This document shows, piece after piece, positions 44,556-55,918 of a DNA stretch of 64,000 nucleotides; the first letter of the stretch is position 1; every line of letters begins with the position of its first letter. The notes under the pieces were generated by a model. It did no database searches. It was not told the origin of the DNA and was given only the letters and a program-made list of their open reading frames with translations. A program made the translations under genes and the position numbers. The DNA is from Pinus tabuliformis (taxonomy: Eukaryota > Streptophyta > Pinopsida > Pinales > Pinaceae): NCBI GenBank assembly GCA_031772625.1, contig CM062815.1, forward strand, positions 916,948,979-917,012,978, read 5' to 3'.

Positions 44556-44890
44556 TGGTGTTCGAGAGTCACCATTTCACATTTTGGTGAGGGTCGAAAA
44601 ATGTCACTATAAGCTCATTGGTGACAGTTAAAAGAGCCTCTGTCACAAAAAATTGAGCTTGACGAAAGGCCACATCACCAAAATTATAGATTTTGTGGTG
44701 ACATTCAAGGTTTGTCATGAATAATAATTATAATGATAAATAGTGACCATCACCATTTCATATATATATATATGGTGGCATTCGAAAGTCACCATTCCAT
44801 ATTTTGGTGAGGGTAAAAAAATGTCACCATAAGCTCATTGGTGATGATTAAAATAGCCTCCAACCCCAAAAATTGATCATCACCATTCCA
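43566..44890 (+). mobile_element. CACTA-type transposon end with internal repeats
   Basis: It begins CACTACAAGAAAAAAG, the typical CACTA (En/Spm) terminal inverted repeat. Four related blocks follow, starting near 43587, 43993, 44584 and 44809, each with GGTGAGGGT-like, TGTCACCATAAGCTCATT and TTAAAAGAGCCTC words separated by AT-rich microsatellites. No opposite terminus (TTCTTGTAGTG) and no transposase were found, so this is one end or a non-autonomous fragment. Confidence 0.72.
44206..44555. repeat. Compound TA / ACAT microsatellite
   Basis: TA repeats (about 44206-44423, with interruptions), then about 24 ACAT units (44424-44519), then TA again. Open frames encoding Tyr/Met/Cys/Val repeats here are artefacts. 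Confidence 0.95.
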
Positions 44891-44892
44891 TA

Positions 44893-44975
44893 TGAATATT
44901 AGGCACGATGGAATCAAACCACCAACCTTCTTCTTGTAAAGAAGGTTCTCTTCCATTGAGCTAGCACCCTTTAAA
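44893..44975 (-). other. tRNA-like sequence (decayed, or SINE head)
   Basis: The minus strand has an A-box-like TAGCTCAATGG and a B-box-like GGTTTGATTCC about 40 bases apart, and a CCTTC stem with a TTTACAA loop in the anticodon position. Acceptor pairing is poor, so a functional tRNA is unlikely. Confidence 0.45.
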
Positions 44976-45812
44976 GAATTAGAATTAAAAAAATTAGATA
45001 TTGAAACTTTATAAATTGTAAATTCTACAACTTTCTATAAATTATAAAACTTTGTACGTCTTGGAAAATATTTTGTTAAACAAGAAAAATATCATTGAAG
45101 TTGCAGATCCGTAACAAATGGTTATGGAAGTTATGAAAAGTGGGTGGAGGGAAAAATAGTTACATATAAGATACTCAATATGGTTAGTTGAATACTCAAT
45201 TAGAAGTGAAACTTTGAAGACATGTATAGCCTATGAATGACTTATAATTATCAAACCTAAAATCTACAATTACACCAAATATTCATTTCTCACCTTGTGA
45301 ATTATGTAAATATGTTGTGACAACATAAAAAAATGCCTATAAAAGACTAATTTGCATGCCAACAAGTAAAAAACAATGAGTATATATGATGTGATTATGA
45401 ATAATGAGCTACATGGTTGAATCCTACTGACTTTGGGGTCTAAATAACTAATTGGGAGTGATTCTTGTTATCACTTAATTCAAAATGTCAAAATACAACA
45501 ATCAATAACAATGATCTTGAAATGTATCCAGTAAACATATGTTAAAATTACAAGAAAAAAGTTTGGAAAATATTTGTTACACCAAAAAAGTATGCAAGGG
45601 ACATTCAAACACTTCCAAATACACACAAAGAATGAGTATCCAAAGATGCAATTGCATGGATGCAAGGAAAGTACTCTCTACCTCTCAATGATAACTACCA
45701 ATTGCACTGAGGTGCAAAGGAATGCCGATAGGATGACTGGGGGGAATGTTAAAGGTAGTAGTTCATAAATTATTTTGTATAATATTTCAGGATTTTATGA
45801 AGTTCTATAGGT
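44976..45812. other. AT-rich stretch without recognised features
   Basis: I see no gene or repeat boundary here. It lies between the CACTA fragment and the recognisable part of element G's 5' LTR. Confidence 0.5.
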
Positions 45813-47185
45813 TGAAGTATGTGGATCTATGAAGTACCAGTGACATAGAGAAGATGCTCAAAATTTAAAGTGGCAAACTTTCAATAAGCTTAGCATCAGA
45901 TCAAACTGCCTGTTGCCTTGATCCCAAAGGCATGAACGACACTCCAATCCGAGCTTGTATGGAGGAGATAGAGCAAATCAAAGTTTAGGGTTGACTTGGA
46001 CAAGTGGCAGACTAAGGAGGCAACAAATTGGTCAGTTTCGGCATTGGAATCCAGTCAACTTCTGGGAAAATTTGTGGGGTTGTTAAATTACGTAATATCA
46101 CCTATGGTTCCAGAAAATATCCAAGTGCCTATAGTTAGAGAAAAATCAATATTGAAAAAGGGTGGTGGTCCACCAATCGCGCCACCCCAAATCCTAACTA
46201 TCAAACTATAAAAAAAAAAGGACATGATGGGGGGTGGGTTGTCAACTCGCCACGCCTAGAACCATTTCCTAACTATCGCCTTAACTTATGATAAGACAAG
46301 TGTGAGTGGGGTGCGGGCCACCCTCGTGGACCCTCTACCCCATGGAATCATTACAACACTGACGAGATTATATTAAACAGTCACGGGGAATTATGGTACT
46401 AGTAGGGGTCAAACTTGCCCGACCCACGTGGCTGACCCCCAAGCAAGCGGTCCCCAAAAACATATAACTGTTACCAAATCGTTGTCATCACCTACCTAAT
46501 TACATGAAATGGGTATAAAAGGTCACCAAAAAGGGAGGGTGCGGGGATTCAAACCCGACCCTTCCCAAACCTCCTGCGTGCCTTCTGCCAAGTGGTACTA
46601 CCAATGTGCCACTGACCTTTTCCTTGAAGTTTCTGTTGACATTTTGCATATAAGCTTGAGTTTCGTAGATGAACAGGGAGACCGATGTGTTTTTCCATGA
46701 ATTTTGTTTTTTAATTGCAGGTGCGGAACACTGATTCTTGGTGCAGGTTGGAACGTTATCCCAAGGAATCTTGGAGGTATCATAAATATTCTAAGAGGCG
46801 CAAAAGGGATTTTTGTCAGAATTGGGTGTTTGGGCAGTCATTTTTGCATGATTTTTCACCAGGAACTCAGTGGTTTTGTCCATTTCTATAGTCAGACTCT
46901 CCATTTTTCGACCATATTCCAACTTGGAGGTATAAGGGTTTTATGTAGATGTTGCTTGTACTTCTTCTCTTTTATGCCACTTGATGAATGAAGGCCTTAT
47001 CACTATTGAATAGGGCTTGGAGACGTATTCCAAATTGGACGAACTACGTAATCAATTCCTTATGTCATATTTTCATGCTTTCATGATCTTTTCTTCATGT
47101 TTTTATGTGCTCTTAAGTTTCCTTGGTTAATATTCTCTTTAACATGTAATTATTTATGCATATGTAAGCAAAAGATCTTGGATCA
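45813..47185 (+). repeat. Element G 5' LTR (5' truncated)
   Basis: Similar to 59440-60805 throughout (about 80% by eye), ending TTGGATCA before a primer site. Contains a tRNA-like segment at 46536-46618. Confidence 0.75.
46536..46618 (-). other. tRNA-derived sequence in G 5' LTR (SINE head-like)
   Basis: The minus strand has A box TGGCACATTGG and B box GGTTTGAATCC, with T-stem-like pairing around the B box. The counterpart is at 60160-60244. The intervening region is too long and unpaired for a functional tRNA. Confidence 0.55.
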
Positions 47186-47189
47186 AGTT

Positions 47190-47204
47190 TGATATTAGAG
47201 TAGG
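47190..47204 (+). other. Element G primer-binding site (tRNA-Met, decayed)
   Basis: TGATATTAGAGTAGG matches TGGTATCAGAGCAGG at 12 of 15 positions, four bases after the proposed LTR end. Confidence 0.65.
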
Positions 47205-47319
47205 TCTTTATCAATGAAAATTGCATGAGTATAGGCTAACCAGAAACAAGCTTCAAAGAGGCAAAGGAAAGCTTAAGTCCTTTGATCCTGAAGTAGGACA
47301 CACAACATGAAGAAGAAAC

Positions 47320-47492
47320 ATGGCAAATGAGGAAGCTTGTTGGCAAGAAGAGCGGAATTACTGCAAGGCATTCTACAATATGGCAAAGAAAGTAGAAAAG
47401 TTATTTTCCAAGTACGAGAAGGCCCTCCAACATGAGAAGAAAGATGCAGATGATCACAGATTGGTACATTATGGAGATGGTGGAGAAGATCC
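47320..47492 (+). pseudogene. Element G gag, N-terminal part
   Basis: An ATG at 47320 starts MANEEACWQEERNY, a charged, probably helical N-terminus of about 57 residues. It is cut at GGEDP by element A2 and resumes at 55332 with DPPPSPSSND. The start is supported by continuity with the later gag domain. Confidence 0.75.
47488..47492. repeat. Target-site duplication GATCC (left, A2)
   Basis: Exact match to 55332-55336. Confidence 0.95.
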
Positions 47493-48536
47493 TGTTACAG
47501 GGAAAAGTGTCTATTTAGAACTGCTCTATCCCACTAAGGTGTGACAGCTGCCTTAGAAACAAACATAGAAAAACTACTTTTGTATTTCCTTTATGAATTA
47601 TAGACAGAGGGGAATAGAAAGAACCAACCTGTGTCTTGCACTAATCCTTTGATTCAATCCCTCTCTTCTTTGATAGTCTCTAGCTACCTGCTCCCTTGCA
47701 TGCCCAACTTCACAAAGTACCTGTAAGATCAGAGAAGAAGAGCACTATACAAAGTCAAAGATCTATATTCATAAACAACTTACGATAAGATTTAAGTTAA
47801 CCACACAAAATGTAACAAGCATCAATGATACAAAAAGCATGGAGGAAAACTCAAATAGTTTTTATTGATAAGCAAGAAAAGATCCAGGAGGAGTTACAAC
47901 CAGTAATTCTGTCCCAGCATCAACCTCCCAGCAAAGAAGCCCCTCTTCACCTCAAACAAAGCATAAATCGCCCAACAATCTGATGTATGTCTCTAGAAAC
48001 CAACAACAATTCCTTGCAATATGCAAAATTCCAGCCCCTGGATCTCTGGGATGAGGGATCCATATATAGATATGTGTAAGGAGGATGAGTCAGCTTATGA
48101 TTTGATTAGTGTCTTCTCTCTGTCAGTTCTTGCTTCCACTTGGAGACTGAGGGCCTCTTACTCATCTTTGGTCGAACTCAGTGAGGCAAGTGTCACAGGA
48201 GAAGATTCTGGAAGCTTCCATTGCCTCTCCACCTCGCGGAATGACACTGCCATTTGTCATTTCTTACCCATCGCACCCTACAGAAGGGAGTTTTGAAATG
48301 AAACGCACCCTCACAGTGTATTTAGGTGCAATGCAACGCACTTAGCCAGTGGAGCAGCTGAAATGATCCTGTTTTGACCAATTCTGAGCAGTTTCTGGTA
48401 GAGAACTTCTGGGAGAAGCTGTAATCTGTTGACCTTGTTCCTTTAGGGGTTAGAACAACACTTTTAGGGACTTAGGAGCCCTTGGTTTATGGACATTTCA
48501 TGCTTGGAGTTGTAAGGCACAAAAATGTCTATAACA
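47493..48536 (-). repeat. Element A2 3' LTR
   Basis: 1044 bp, TGTTACAGGG...ATAACA, next to the polypurine tract; pairs with 54288-55331. Confidence 0.95.
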
Positions 48537-48553
48537 GTTGCCCCCTAAAGTAT
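48537..48553 (-). other. Element A2 polypurine tract
   Basis: The minus strand reads ACTTTAGGGGGCAAC immediately before the 3' LTR, identical to A1. Confidence 0.8.
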
Positions 48554-49702
48554 GAGGCTGTTAACCTTTTGGTGTCGGGTGAAATGCTTTATTATGGGGA
48601 TCCGAAGTTCTTTCAATGTTGGGAGGAGACTTGTAATAAGATACAATACAATACATTATCTTCATATTGTTTTCATGATCTAGCTGAGGTGGGCATTCCC
48701 ATGCTCATCTTTATAAATTCATTTTCATGTACATAGGATAGACAATCGTCTGAGTGTAGATTGATGATTCTGATAGAGCCATCATCCTTTTGGTAGGATG
48801 ATTATCTGTGCTGCAATGATGTACATTTGATGTCTTTATTTCCCTGAATATATATCGCAGCCCTGATGGATGAAACTAGATCCGGGGTCTTCAATCTCGT
48901 CCGATCTTTACTCGAAGTACAAGTCAATCCATGTGAGAAATGTTTTGAAGTCGAACATGGAAAGACATCGCTTGATTACCAGTCAATGATGTAAACTGTT
49001 AACAAGCACGAGAGGAATCACCGATAATGATAATGATCCTCAAGGTACTGCAGTACAATTCACGTGGTGTGAATAAAGGACTTGGTGTCGAACACCACGC
49101 AAAATCTTTCGGTCGAAGGCCATTGATGTAAACCTATTGCCGGAAGTGAGAAACTTGCCATTGAGGCATGCAAGCTTCAAAGTACTGAATGGGTTGTCCC
49201 TAAATCAACTTCTTGGATAATGAGCTGATGTCGACAAGAAGTGATTCGTCACAGGAGGGCCTTAATGAATCCCACATCAATGACATGGAACGGAGCAAAT
49301 TATTTTGATGGAGGTGAAAACGATTTGGTGATATAAGGTTCAGGGTGGCGGTCATGAAAGAATGGAATATAATGTATGGTAGTGGGTGAGACACAGGTGA
49401 CTTCTCTGGATGACTTCTCTTGAACATATCGGCAACACTGATGTGATGGATTGGTAGCATTAACCCCAAATGTGGATGGTATGGCGTGACCATGGTGATG
49501 TGACCAGTGAATGAAACAACCCAACCCGACTTGGACACAGAGTGGAAGTGTCATGTTCAAGAGCGACTTGCTACCAACAAAGTTTCTTTGAGTTTTCTTC
49601 CCAATTTTTCCCCAGTCATTGCTGATCAGTACCTCTTTATTTTTGTCAAGCTTGAGGAGGATAACATATTCTTGTTCTATAATTTTCCCTTCGGGCAAAC
49701 CC
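48554..49702 (-). other. Element A2 3' UTR
   Basis: Non-coding, conserved with A1 5588-6729 and B's 3' UTR. A minus-strand open frame at 49200-49538 is longer than in A1, but its B counterpart is not open. Confidence 0.65.
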
Positions 49703-50455
49703 ATCGCTATGTTTTAACGAGCCTAGCGATAGTGAAACTCGTTCTCGTCTAAAGACAAGTTTGTCACTATTAATCTTTTTAACGAGTTTAATGACAAAGA
49801 TAACTCGATCCTTTTCAATTGTAGAGAGTCTGAAAAGGAACGTAAAGGTAACTCCAAAATTCCTTTTTCGTCATCTAATCCCTTAAGTCCGGAAAAGTAT
49901 AAAACAATACAGAAGGGATGAATTTTCGATAGTTTTAACGAGCCGAACAAAACAAGCGCTCGATCTTTTTGTGTAATAATCCCTCAGGTCCAAAAAGATT
50001 AAAATCTAGAGGAGGGATAACACTTCCTATCCCTTTAACGAGCTGGAGAGGCCAATGGCTTGGCAATATTTTCATATTTTACGAGTCAGTTGAAAAGAGC
50101 TTAAAGGAGATTCATCTTTTGAGGAACGAGTGATAAAACGGGTAGCCGCTGATTCCAGGTAAGGTTTGGAATTTTCCAATCACGGCAGTGTCACAAGGAT
50201 GGCTAGTGAGATCACTCTTCGCAGCTATTCCTAAAAATGGGTAAACAATCAAATGGAGGTGAATGATCGGCCAATGAAAAGTGGAGGTGACGGTGCAAAC
50301 ACGACCAAGGCTTTAACGGCTGAAGTACTACATTCACGATGATTATTTACCGGGGAATAGTTCATTTTTTAATGAGCTTAAACACGGGTGGAAACATTTG
50401 CTCATGTCTTATGTTTATTTTTTAACGAGCTTGAACTATGTGCTAAAACTGCTCG
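49703..50455 (-). other. Hairpin array, cluster 1 (A2)
   Basis: The same series as A1 6730-7464: ATCGCTA/TAGCGAT (49703-49709/49724-49730), TTTGTCA/TGACAAA (49760-49766/49792-49798), CCTTTTCA/TGAAAAGG (49810-49817/49831-49838) and later stems. The second stem has an A:T pair where A1 has G:C, keeping it paired. Confidence 0.8.
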
Positions 50456-50990
50456 ATTAATCCAGTCTTGTGATAAGAATGTCTCACATAAAAACGGCAA
50501 CTTTTAGAGTTTTGCCCCACATCCTTTCTTTATGCAAGTTAGGAAACGACCAATCCTACGAGTTTAAAGGGTTAGAGGTCCTAAAAATTTAAAAAATAAA
50601 TAGTCGCTCTTCGCTTGCATTCCAAAAGGTTTGCATGCCCCCAGGTATAAAACAGAGTTTCAAGGTTACCCCTTCTTTAGTCCGTTAAAACATTTGTTTT
50701 ACCGAGAGAGGCCTACCTCTTACAGGTTACCAAAGATAGTTCTATTTACGGCGTAAACAAAACACTTCTCTGGCGATGTCTACCGAAATAAACAAAGGTG
50801 AGCGGCGATGCCCGCCAACTCACATAACTTTGACAAGAGAATCTTGTTCTAGAATAACCCCCTCTTCCAATCACGGATGGGGGTACAGACTAGTCATATT
50901 CTCCCGTGGAAACCTACCCTATACTCGAAGTTTTCCTGCCGAAGCAGACCAGGGTGCATGCCCCCTGGGTTTCAGTCATGTCCCTCCGAA

Positions 50991-52558
50991 TCACTCGCGC
51001 TCATCGGGAGGACGGACTGGAGATTGAGACATTTCTTGCGTGAAAAGACCATTCAGGGATGGTATATGACTATTTGCTATGCGTGATCCGGGAAATGAAA
51101 GTTGGTCCACGAGCTTGACCACTCTTCCTTCGTGCGGAAAACACATCACTCTAAAGAGTGATGAGACAATGGCTCTCATGCAATAAATATAGTCTCGCCC
51201 AAGGAGTAGATTGTAATCCAGGGGTCCTTGAACCACCATTACATTCATGTGAACGATTTTCCCTCTCAATGTTATGGGCACATCGGGAAGGATCCCTAAC
51301 GGTCAACTGGTTCCTTTATCAAAGCCTGTCAGATTTCTCATCTCAGGCAAAAGCAATGGCGAACCAAGCACTTTCCAAGCAGTTGAGGAAAGGATACTCA
51401 CAGAAGCCCCCTCATCTATGATGGTACCAGCCATAACCATTCTATATATTTGAACAATAATTCGGAATGGTACAATAGCTGGTAAACGGGGTCTGCCTAG
51501 TTGATTCTAGTCGAAAGAGACAACTAGATTGCTTGGAGGTGGGACCGAATAGACAACCGGGTACGACTCTGACGAACTTCCTTCCTACGGTAAAGGAACG
51601 GGTAAATTTCCCCCATGTTCGTTGGAGTCTGTGCTTATGAAAAGAATTTGGACGTGTCATCCTTGTTCTCTTCAGTGATTGTATCATCTGAAGATGGAAC
51701 CTCTGAAGGCAAGACCGGGTCAATTGTCGCCTCGACCTTTTTTCTTTCGTCTGGTATGGATTCAGATCATTCATCTTCAATCACAGATGCTTCGGCCGAC
51801 CACCTGAGCGGGTCAGCCAGATTTTCGACTAGTGACGGACTTGGCAAGAGTTTTTTATATCCAGGAGGAAGTCATAACGGTGAAACCGGACGATCATCCA
51901 AAACTATTTTAGCTTCATCTAAGAAGGGACAACGGTGAATGGCATGATTTCCGTCACACAGTTTACAAGGAAATCTATATTTTCCTTTTTGTCCTGGGGC
52001 TTCACTTTCACTAGTTGACGGTGTGTTTTCAACATGATCATCAGAGGTTGACGACACCGGGTTGTGCAAACGAGGAGACCAGTCCCTTAAGATCCGAGGG
52101 ATGCAAGGACAATCTCTGTGAAAGTGGTCTCCTTTGCAAATGACACATGGCGATTTAGGCCTGGTCGGTGCAGTGTGTGGATTTTCGTTAGATGACACTT
52201 GTTTGCCCCCATTCGCTTTCGGCTCCTTCTTCTTCTTCTCTTTCTTCTTCTTTTCCTTCTTGTCCTTAGGAACTTGACTTTTGGCTTTACCAGCCCCATC
52301 AAGCGAAGAGGGAGGAGGAGAGGAAGAATTAGAGGAAGTAGAAGGTTGGTGGGTAACTCTGGACTTGTCTAATTTCTGATTCGATTATTCAGGAATAGTG
52401 GTGTTCTGAACGACAGAGGTTGAGAAGAGCCATACAGGCAAACCAATTGTCAGTCCTGGAAGCGACAATGTGGCCATATGGGGTGCACCAACATCTCCCC
52501 AAGAGGAGAAGGGACTAGGATTTCCTCCAAGGGAAATTCCTTGGTTGGTGGACTCCAT
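50991..52558 (-). pseudogene. Element A2 zinc-knuckle and protease polyprotein
   Basis: ATG at 52558 (MESTNQGISLG), one stop near residue 58, a Ser/Pro-rich stretch, a long Lys/Glu-rich basic run (about 52200-52290), then two intact knuckles CVICKGDHFHRDC (about 52147-52109) and CKLCDGNHAIHRC (about 51967-51929). An acidic linker with stops and a frame change leads to the protease: IIDEGASVSIL (about 51405) and LLLGRDYIYCM (about 51200), ending PPDERE-stop at 50991. About 520 codons, better preserved than A1. No capsid domain is recognised, so this is a nucleocapsid-protease protein rather than a full Gag-Pol. Confidence 0.78.
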
Positions 52559-52639
52559 TTTCTCAACCCAAGATCAACGTAGGAAAGGGGTATTGAATAT
52601 TCCGTTTAAAATAAATTTTTAGACGCTTTGACACAACTT

Positions 52640-52760
52640 GTTTTTTCAGTTTTTAAGAGTCGAGAAAAAACAAAAGATGACTCTAGTCGCCTTCGATTTT
52701 TAATGAGCCTAAAGTGACAAGTGCTCAGATGGACCTTTTCCGTTAAGGAGTCTGAAAAGG
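52640..52760 (-). other. Hairpin array, cluster 2 (A2)
   Basis: GTTTTTTC/GAAAAAAC (52640-52647/52664-52671) and a CCTTTTC/GAAAAGG pair near 52734-52760, matching A1 9734-9854 with a compensatory change in the first stem. Confidence 0.75.
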
Positions 52761-54266
52761 AATGAAAGGGACTACTCTGGAGATCTAGGTAGAGGGAGTA
52801 CCAAACCAATCGCAAAACTGTAGAAAACTTTTTACGGTACGGCAGTCAATCTTCCTGAATGTTGTGTTCAGTGCATTGCGATCGATAGGGCGGCAGACAC
52901 AGCTTCCTAAGGATAAAGGATTTAAGCCTATAGGGGTCTCCCAAAATATACTCGACAGTACGTGGGAGCACAAGTCCGTACTAGCACTTATCGTCTCAAA
53001 GTGGAGGAATCACCCAACCATCATTGAGGACAACAGTTACCAGGCTTTACGACGCCGGAATATGTCTCTAGCCTAGACCTCTAAATGTTGTGCGTTAAGT
53101 TCCAAAGCGTTGTTAGATTCATTGAATTTATTTTAAGTTGATCTTGTTTATGAAGTTTTCCTTTCGAGTTCACCACGAGATGTAGATGTAATTCCTAAAA
53201 TGCAATCTAAAGATGATAAACAAACTTTTATCTCTTTTGTGCAATGAAAATCCTAGCTACTAAGGGAAAAGAAAGACACAATCTTTTCGCAAAGAGCAAA
53301 GAGCACACCGTAGATGCACTTTCCTAAATCAAGCCAAATAGACTGTCTATATGAAAATGCACATGCATGTATTTGTTTTTTCGACTTTCTTACTATTGAT
53401 GCTAAAAATAAAGTTGATGTACAAATATGAATTTCTTTTCAAGCGACAAGTATAAACAAGCTCTTTTTCGAAATCAAAAAACAGAGATGATTACGACACC
53501 TTACGATTTTGAAATTAACACTTGTTCTTGACACTAGAAAATCACAAATTCAGACCAAAAGCAATAGTAACAGCATAATCGACCATCAACAACAACTAAA
53601 CTTTCTCCTATGATCGAAATCGACACTTACGACAGATTCAAATCAAAGGACGACAGTACGACTATTCTACTTTTGCAATGGAAAACTGTAAACGACTCAA
53701 CAAACACATAAAAACATCTACAGTTCCTTTGAACAAAGGAGGCAGAATAACAGTAAGGAAAAGGGGCTTCAAACAGGCATATACTGATCACAGGCAGCAA
53801 AATTCAGGAATAGAACTTGAAAGAATGAAGCACAGGAACCACAGCTGCACAGAGCTAGTCTAATCAGCGCACCTGTAACACAGAGAATCTGAAATGCAGC
53901 GTAGGTTGCCCCTTCGAGAAGTGCGCTGAAATTCAGGATCTCTGAACAGTACCTGCGTTGGGCCTGAAACGAGACTCTGTCCGGGTTCTGGGTCACAGTT
54001 TGCAGTTCAGTCCTTGGTTTTTGGCCGAGTAAAAAGCAATCAGTAGTGCAACAATCAGGGGTAGATCTAAGGAGGATCTAAGAGCTATCACAAGGGCAAT
54101 CAGATAGTCTGAGCATCAGCTGTTTAAATCATAAACAGATCCAGTGAATGGATTGAAGCAACAGTTATATACTTTGCATTTGTTATGGCAAATGCAGTTC
54201 GAGAGCTACTTATAAGTTTATGAAACAAACAACAAATAATGATACACAAACAAACTAATTAGACAT
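52761..54266 (-). other. Element A2 leader
   Basis: About 1.5 kb without a supported gene, colinear with A1's leader. Confidence 0.6.
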
Positions 54267-54284
54267 TCCCCAGTGGAGTCGCCA
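54267..54284 (-). other. Element A2 primer-binding site
   Basis: Reverse strand TGGCGACTCCACTGGGGA, identical to A1, three bases from the 5' LTR. Confidence 0.85.
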
Positions 54285-54287
54285 TTT

Positions 54288-55331
54288 TGTTACAGGGAAA
54301 AGTGTCTATTTAGAACTGCTCTATCCCACTAAGGTGTGACAGCTGCCTTAGAAACAAACAGAGAAAAACTACTTTTGTATTTCCTTTATGAATTATAGAC
54401 AGAGGGGAATAGAAATAACCAACCTGTGTCTTGCGCTAATCCTTTGATTCAATCCCTCTCTTCTTTGATAGTCTCCAGCTACCTGCTCCCTTGCATGCCC
54501 AGCTTCACAAAGTATCTGTAAGATCAGAGAAGAAGAGCACTATACAAAGACAAAGATCTATATTCATAAACAACTTAGGATCAGATTTAAGTTAACCACA
54601 CAAAATGTAACAAGCATCAATGATACAAAAAGCATGGAGGAAAACTCAAATAGTTTTTATTGATAAGCAAGAGAAGATCCAGGAGGAGTTACAACCAGTG
54701 ATTCCGACCCAACATCAACCTCCCAGCAAAGAAGCCCCTCTTCACCTCAAACAAAGCATAAATCACCCAACAATCTGATGTATGTCTCTAGAAATCAACA
54801 ACAATTCCTTACAATATGCAAAATTCTAGCCCCTGGATCTCTGGGATGAGGGATCCATATATAGATATGTGTAAGGAGGATGAGTCAGCTTATGATTTGA
54901 TTAGTGTCTTCTCTCTGTCAGTTCTTTCTTCCACTTGGAGACTGAGGGCCTCTTACTCATCTTTGGTCGAACTCAGTGAGGCAAGTGTCACAAGAGAAGA
55001 TTCTGGAAGCTTCCATTGCCTCTCCACCTCGCGGAATGACACTTCCATTTGTCATTTCTCACCCATTGCACCATACAGAAGGGAGTTTTGAAATGCAACG
55101 CACCCTCACAGTGTATTTAGGTGCAATGCAACGCACTTAGCCAGTGGAGCAGCTGAAATGATCCTGTTTTGACCAATTCTGAGCAGTTTCTGGTGGAGAA
55201 CTTCTGGGAGAAGCTGTAATTTGTCGACCTTGTTCCTTTAGGGGTTAGAAAAACACTTTTAGGGACTTAGGAGCCCTTGGTTTATTGACATTTCATGCTT
55301 GGAGTTGTAAGACACAAAAATGTCTATAACA
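54288..55331 (-). repeat. Element A2 5' LTR
   Basis: 1044 bp, pairs with 47493-48536; next to the primer site. Confidence 0.95.
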
Positions 55332-55336
55332 GATCC
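55332..55336. repeat. Target-site duplication GATCC (right, A2)
   Basis: Exact match to 47488-47492. The G gag frame continues from here. Confidence 0.95.
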
Positions 55337-55918
55337 CCCTCCCTCTCCATCTTCCAATGATAGTTCCTCTTCTTATTCTCATAATTCTCACAGGTGTCAT
55401 AAACATACATCTAAGAAACCTTTCCTTAAACTATATGTAAAGTTTGACTTGCCTATGTATGTTGAAGAATGTAATGTAGAAAAGCTCAACAATTGGATTA
55501 GATAAATTGAGGTCTATTGCCAGATTCAATATATCAAAGGAAGACGAGGCAAAGATATAGTTGGCATCACTTCAACTGAGTGGGATCGCTCTCATTTGGT
55601 GGGAGAGTAGATTGAAAGGCAACAAAAATGTGGGTAACCTTGTCTCCTCATGGTCAAATTTTGTTTCTGCATTGAAGAATTAGTTTTACCCTTTGGGATA
55701 TAAACAAAAATAATTAATGGAATGGCAACACCTAAGGCGAGGAAAGGGCCAAAATGTGAAAAACATCACTGACGAATTTAGAAAACATGCATTGAATTTG
55801 AGCATTCCATTAGATTCATCAAAAATTGTAACTAAGTATATCAGTTCTATACATAGTTACATAAGGCATTCATTATTATTGTTTGAGTCTGCTACTATTG
55901 ATGAGGCCAGTGTGAAGG
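55332..55918 (+). pseudogene. Element G gag, capsid part
   Basis: It continues the gag from 47492: PPPSPSSNDSSSSYS, then KFDLPMYVEECNVEKLNNWI, a stop, a frame change and a WW(E)-like capsid segment, and finally QLMEWQHLRRGKGQNVKN, YISSIHSYIRHS and DEASVKV. This is a retrotrans-gag domain. It is cut after GTGAAGG by the next insertion and resumes at 57981. Confidence 0.78.

Larger units (their letters stand above)
47493..55331 (-). mobile_element. Element A2: second pol-less element with hairpin array
   Basis: 7839 bp, two 1044-bp LTRs differing at about 31 positions (hand count, about 3%), perfect GATCC duplication. Colinear with A1 over its full length but a distinct subfamily, because LTR starts differ (TGTTACAGGG against TGTTGGGAAA). 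Same minus orientation, primer site, polypurine tract, ORF and two hairpin clusters. No RT, RNase H or integrase. Confidence 0.95.

Noticed and set aside
44208-44575. 103-codon open frames of Tyr/Met/Cys/Val/Ile repeats
   Set aside because: Translation of TA and ACAT microsatellites; no coding meaning.
44893-44975. A functional tRNA gene
   Set aside because: A and B boxes are present, but the acceptor stem does not pair; kept only as a tRNA-like sequence.
46690-47000. A gene exon after TTTTTAATTGCAGGTGC (splice-acceptor-like)
   Set aside because: The same sequence is in both LTRs of element G (also 60330), and the downstream frame is not conserved.
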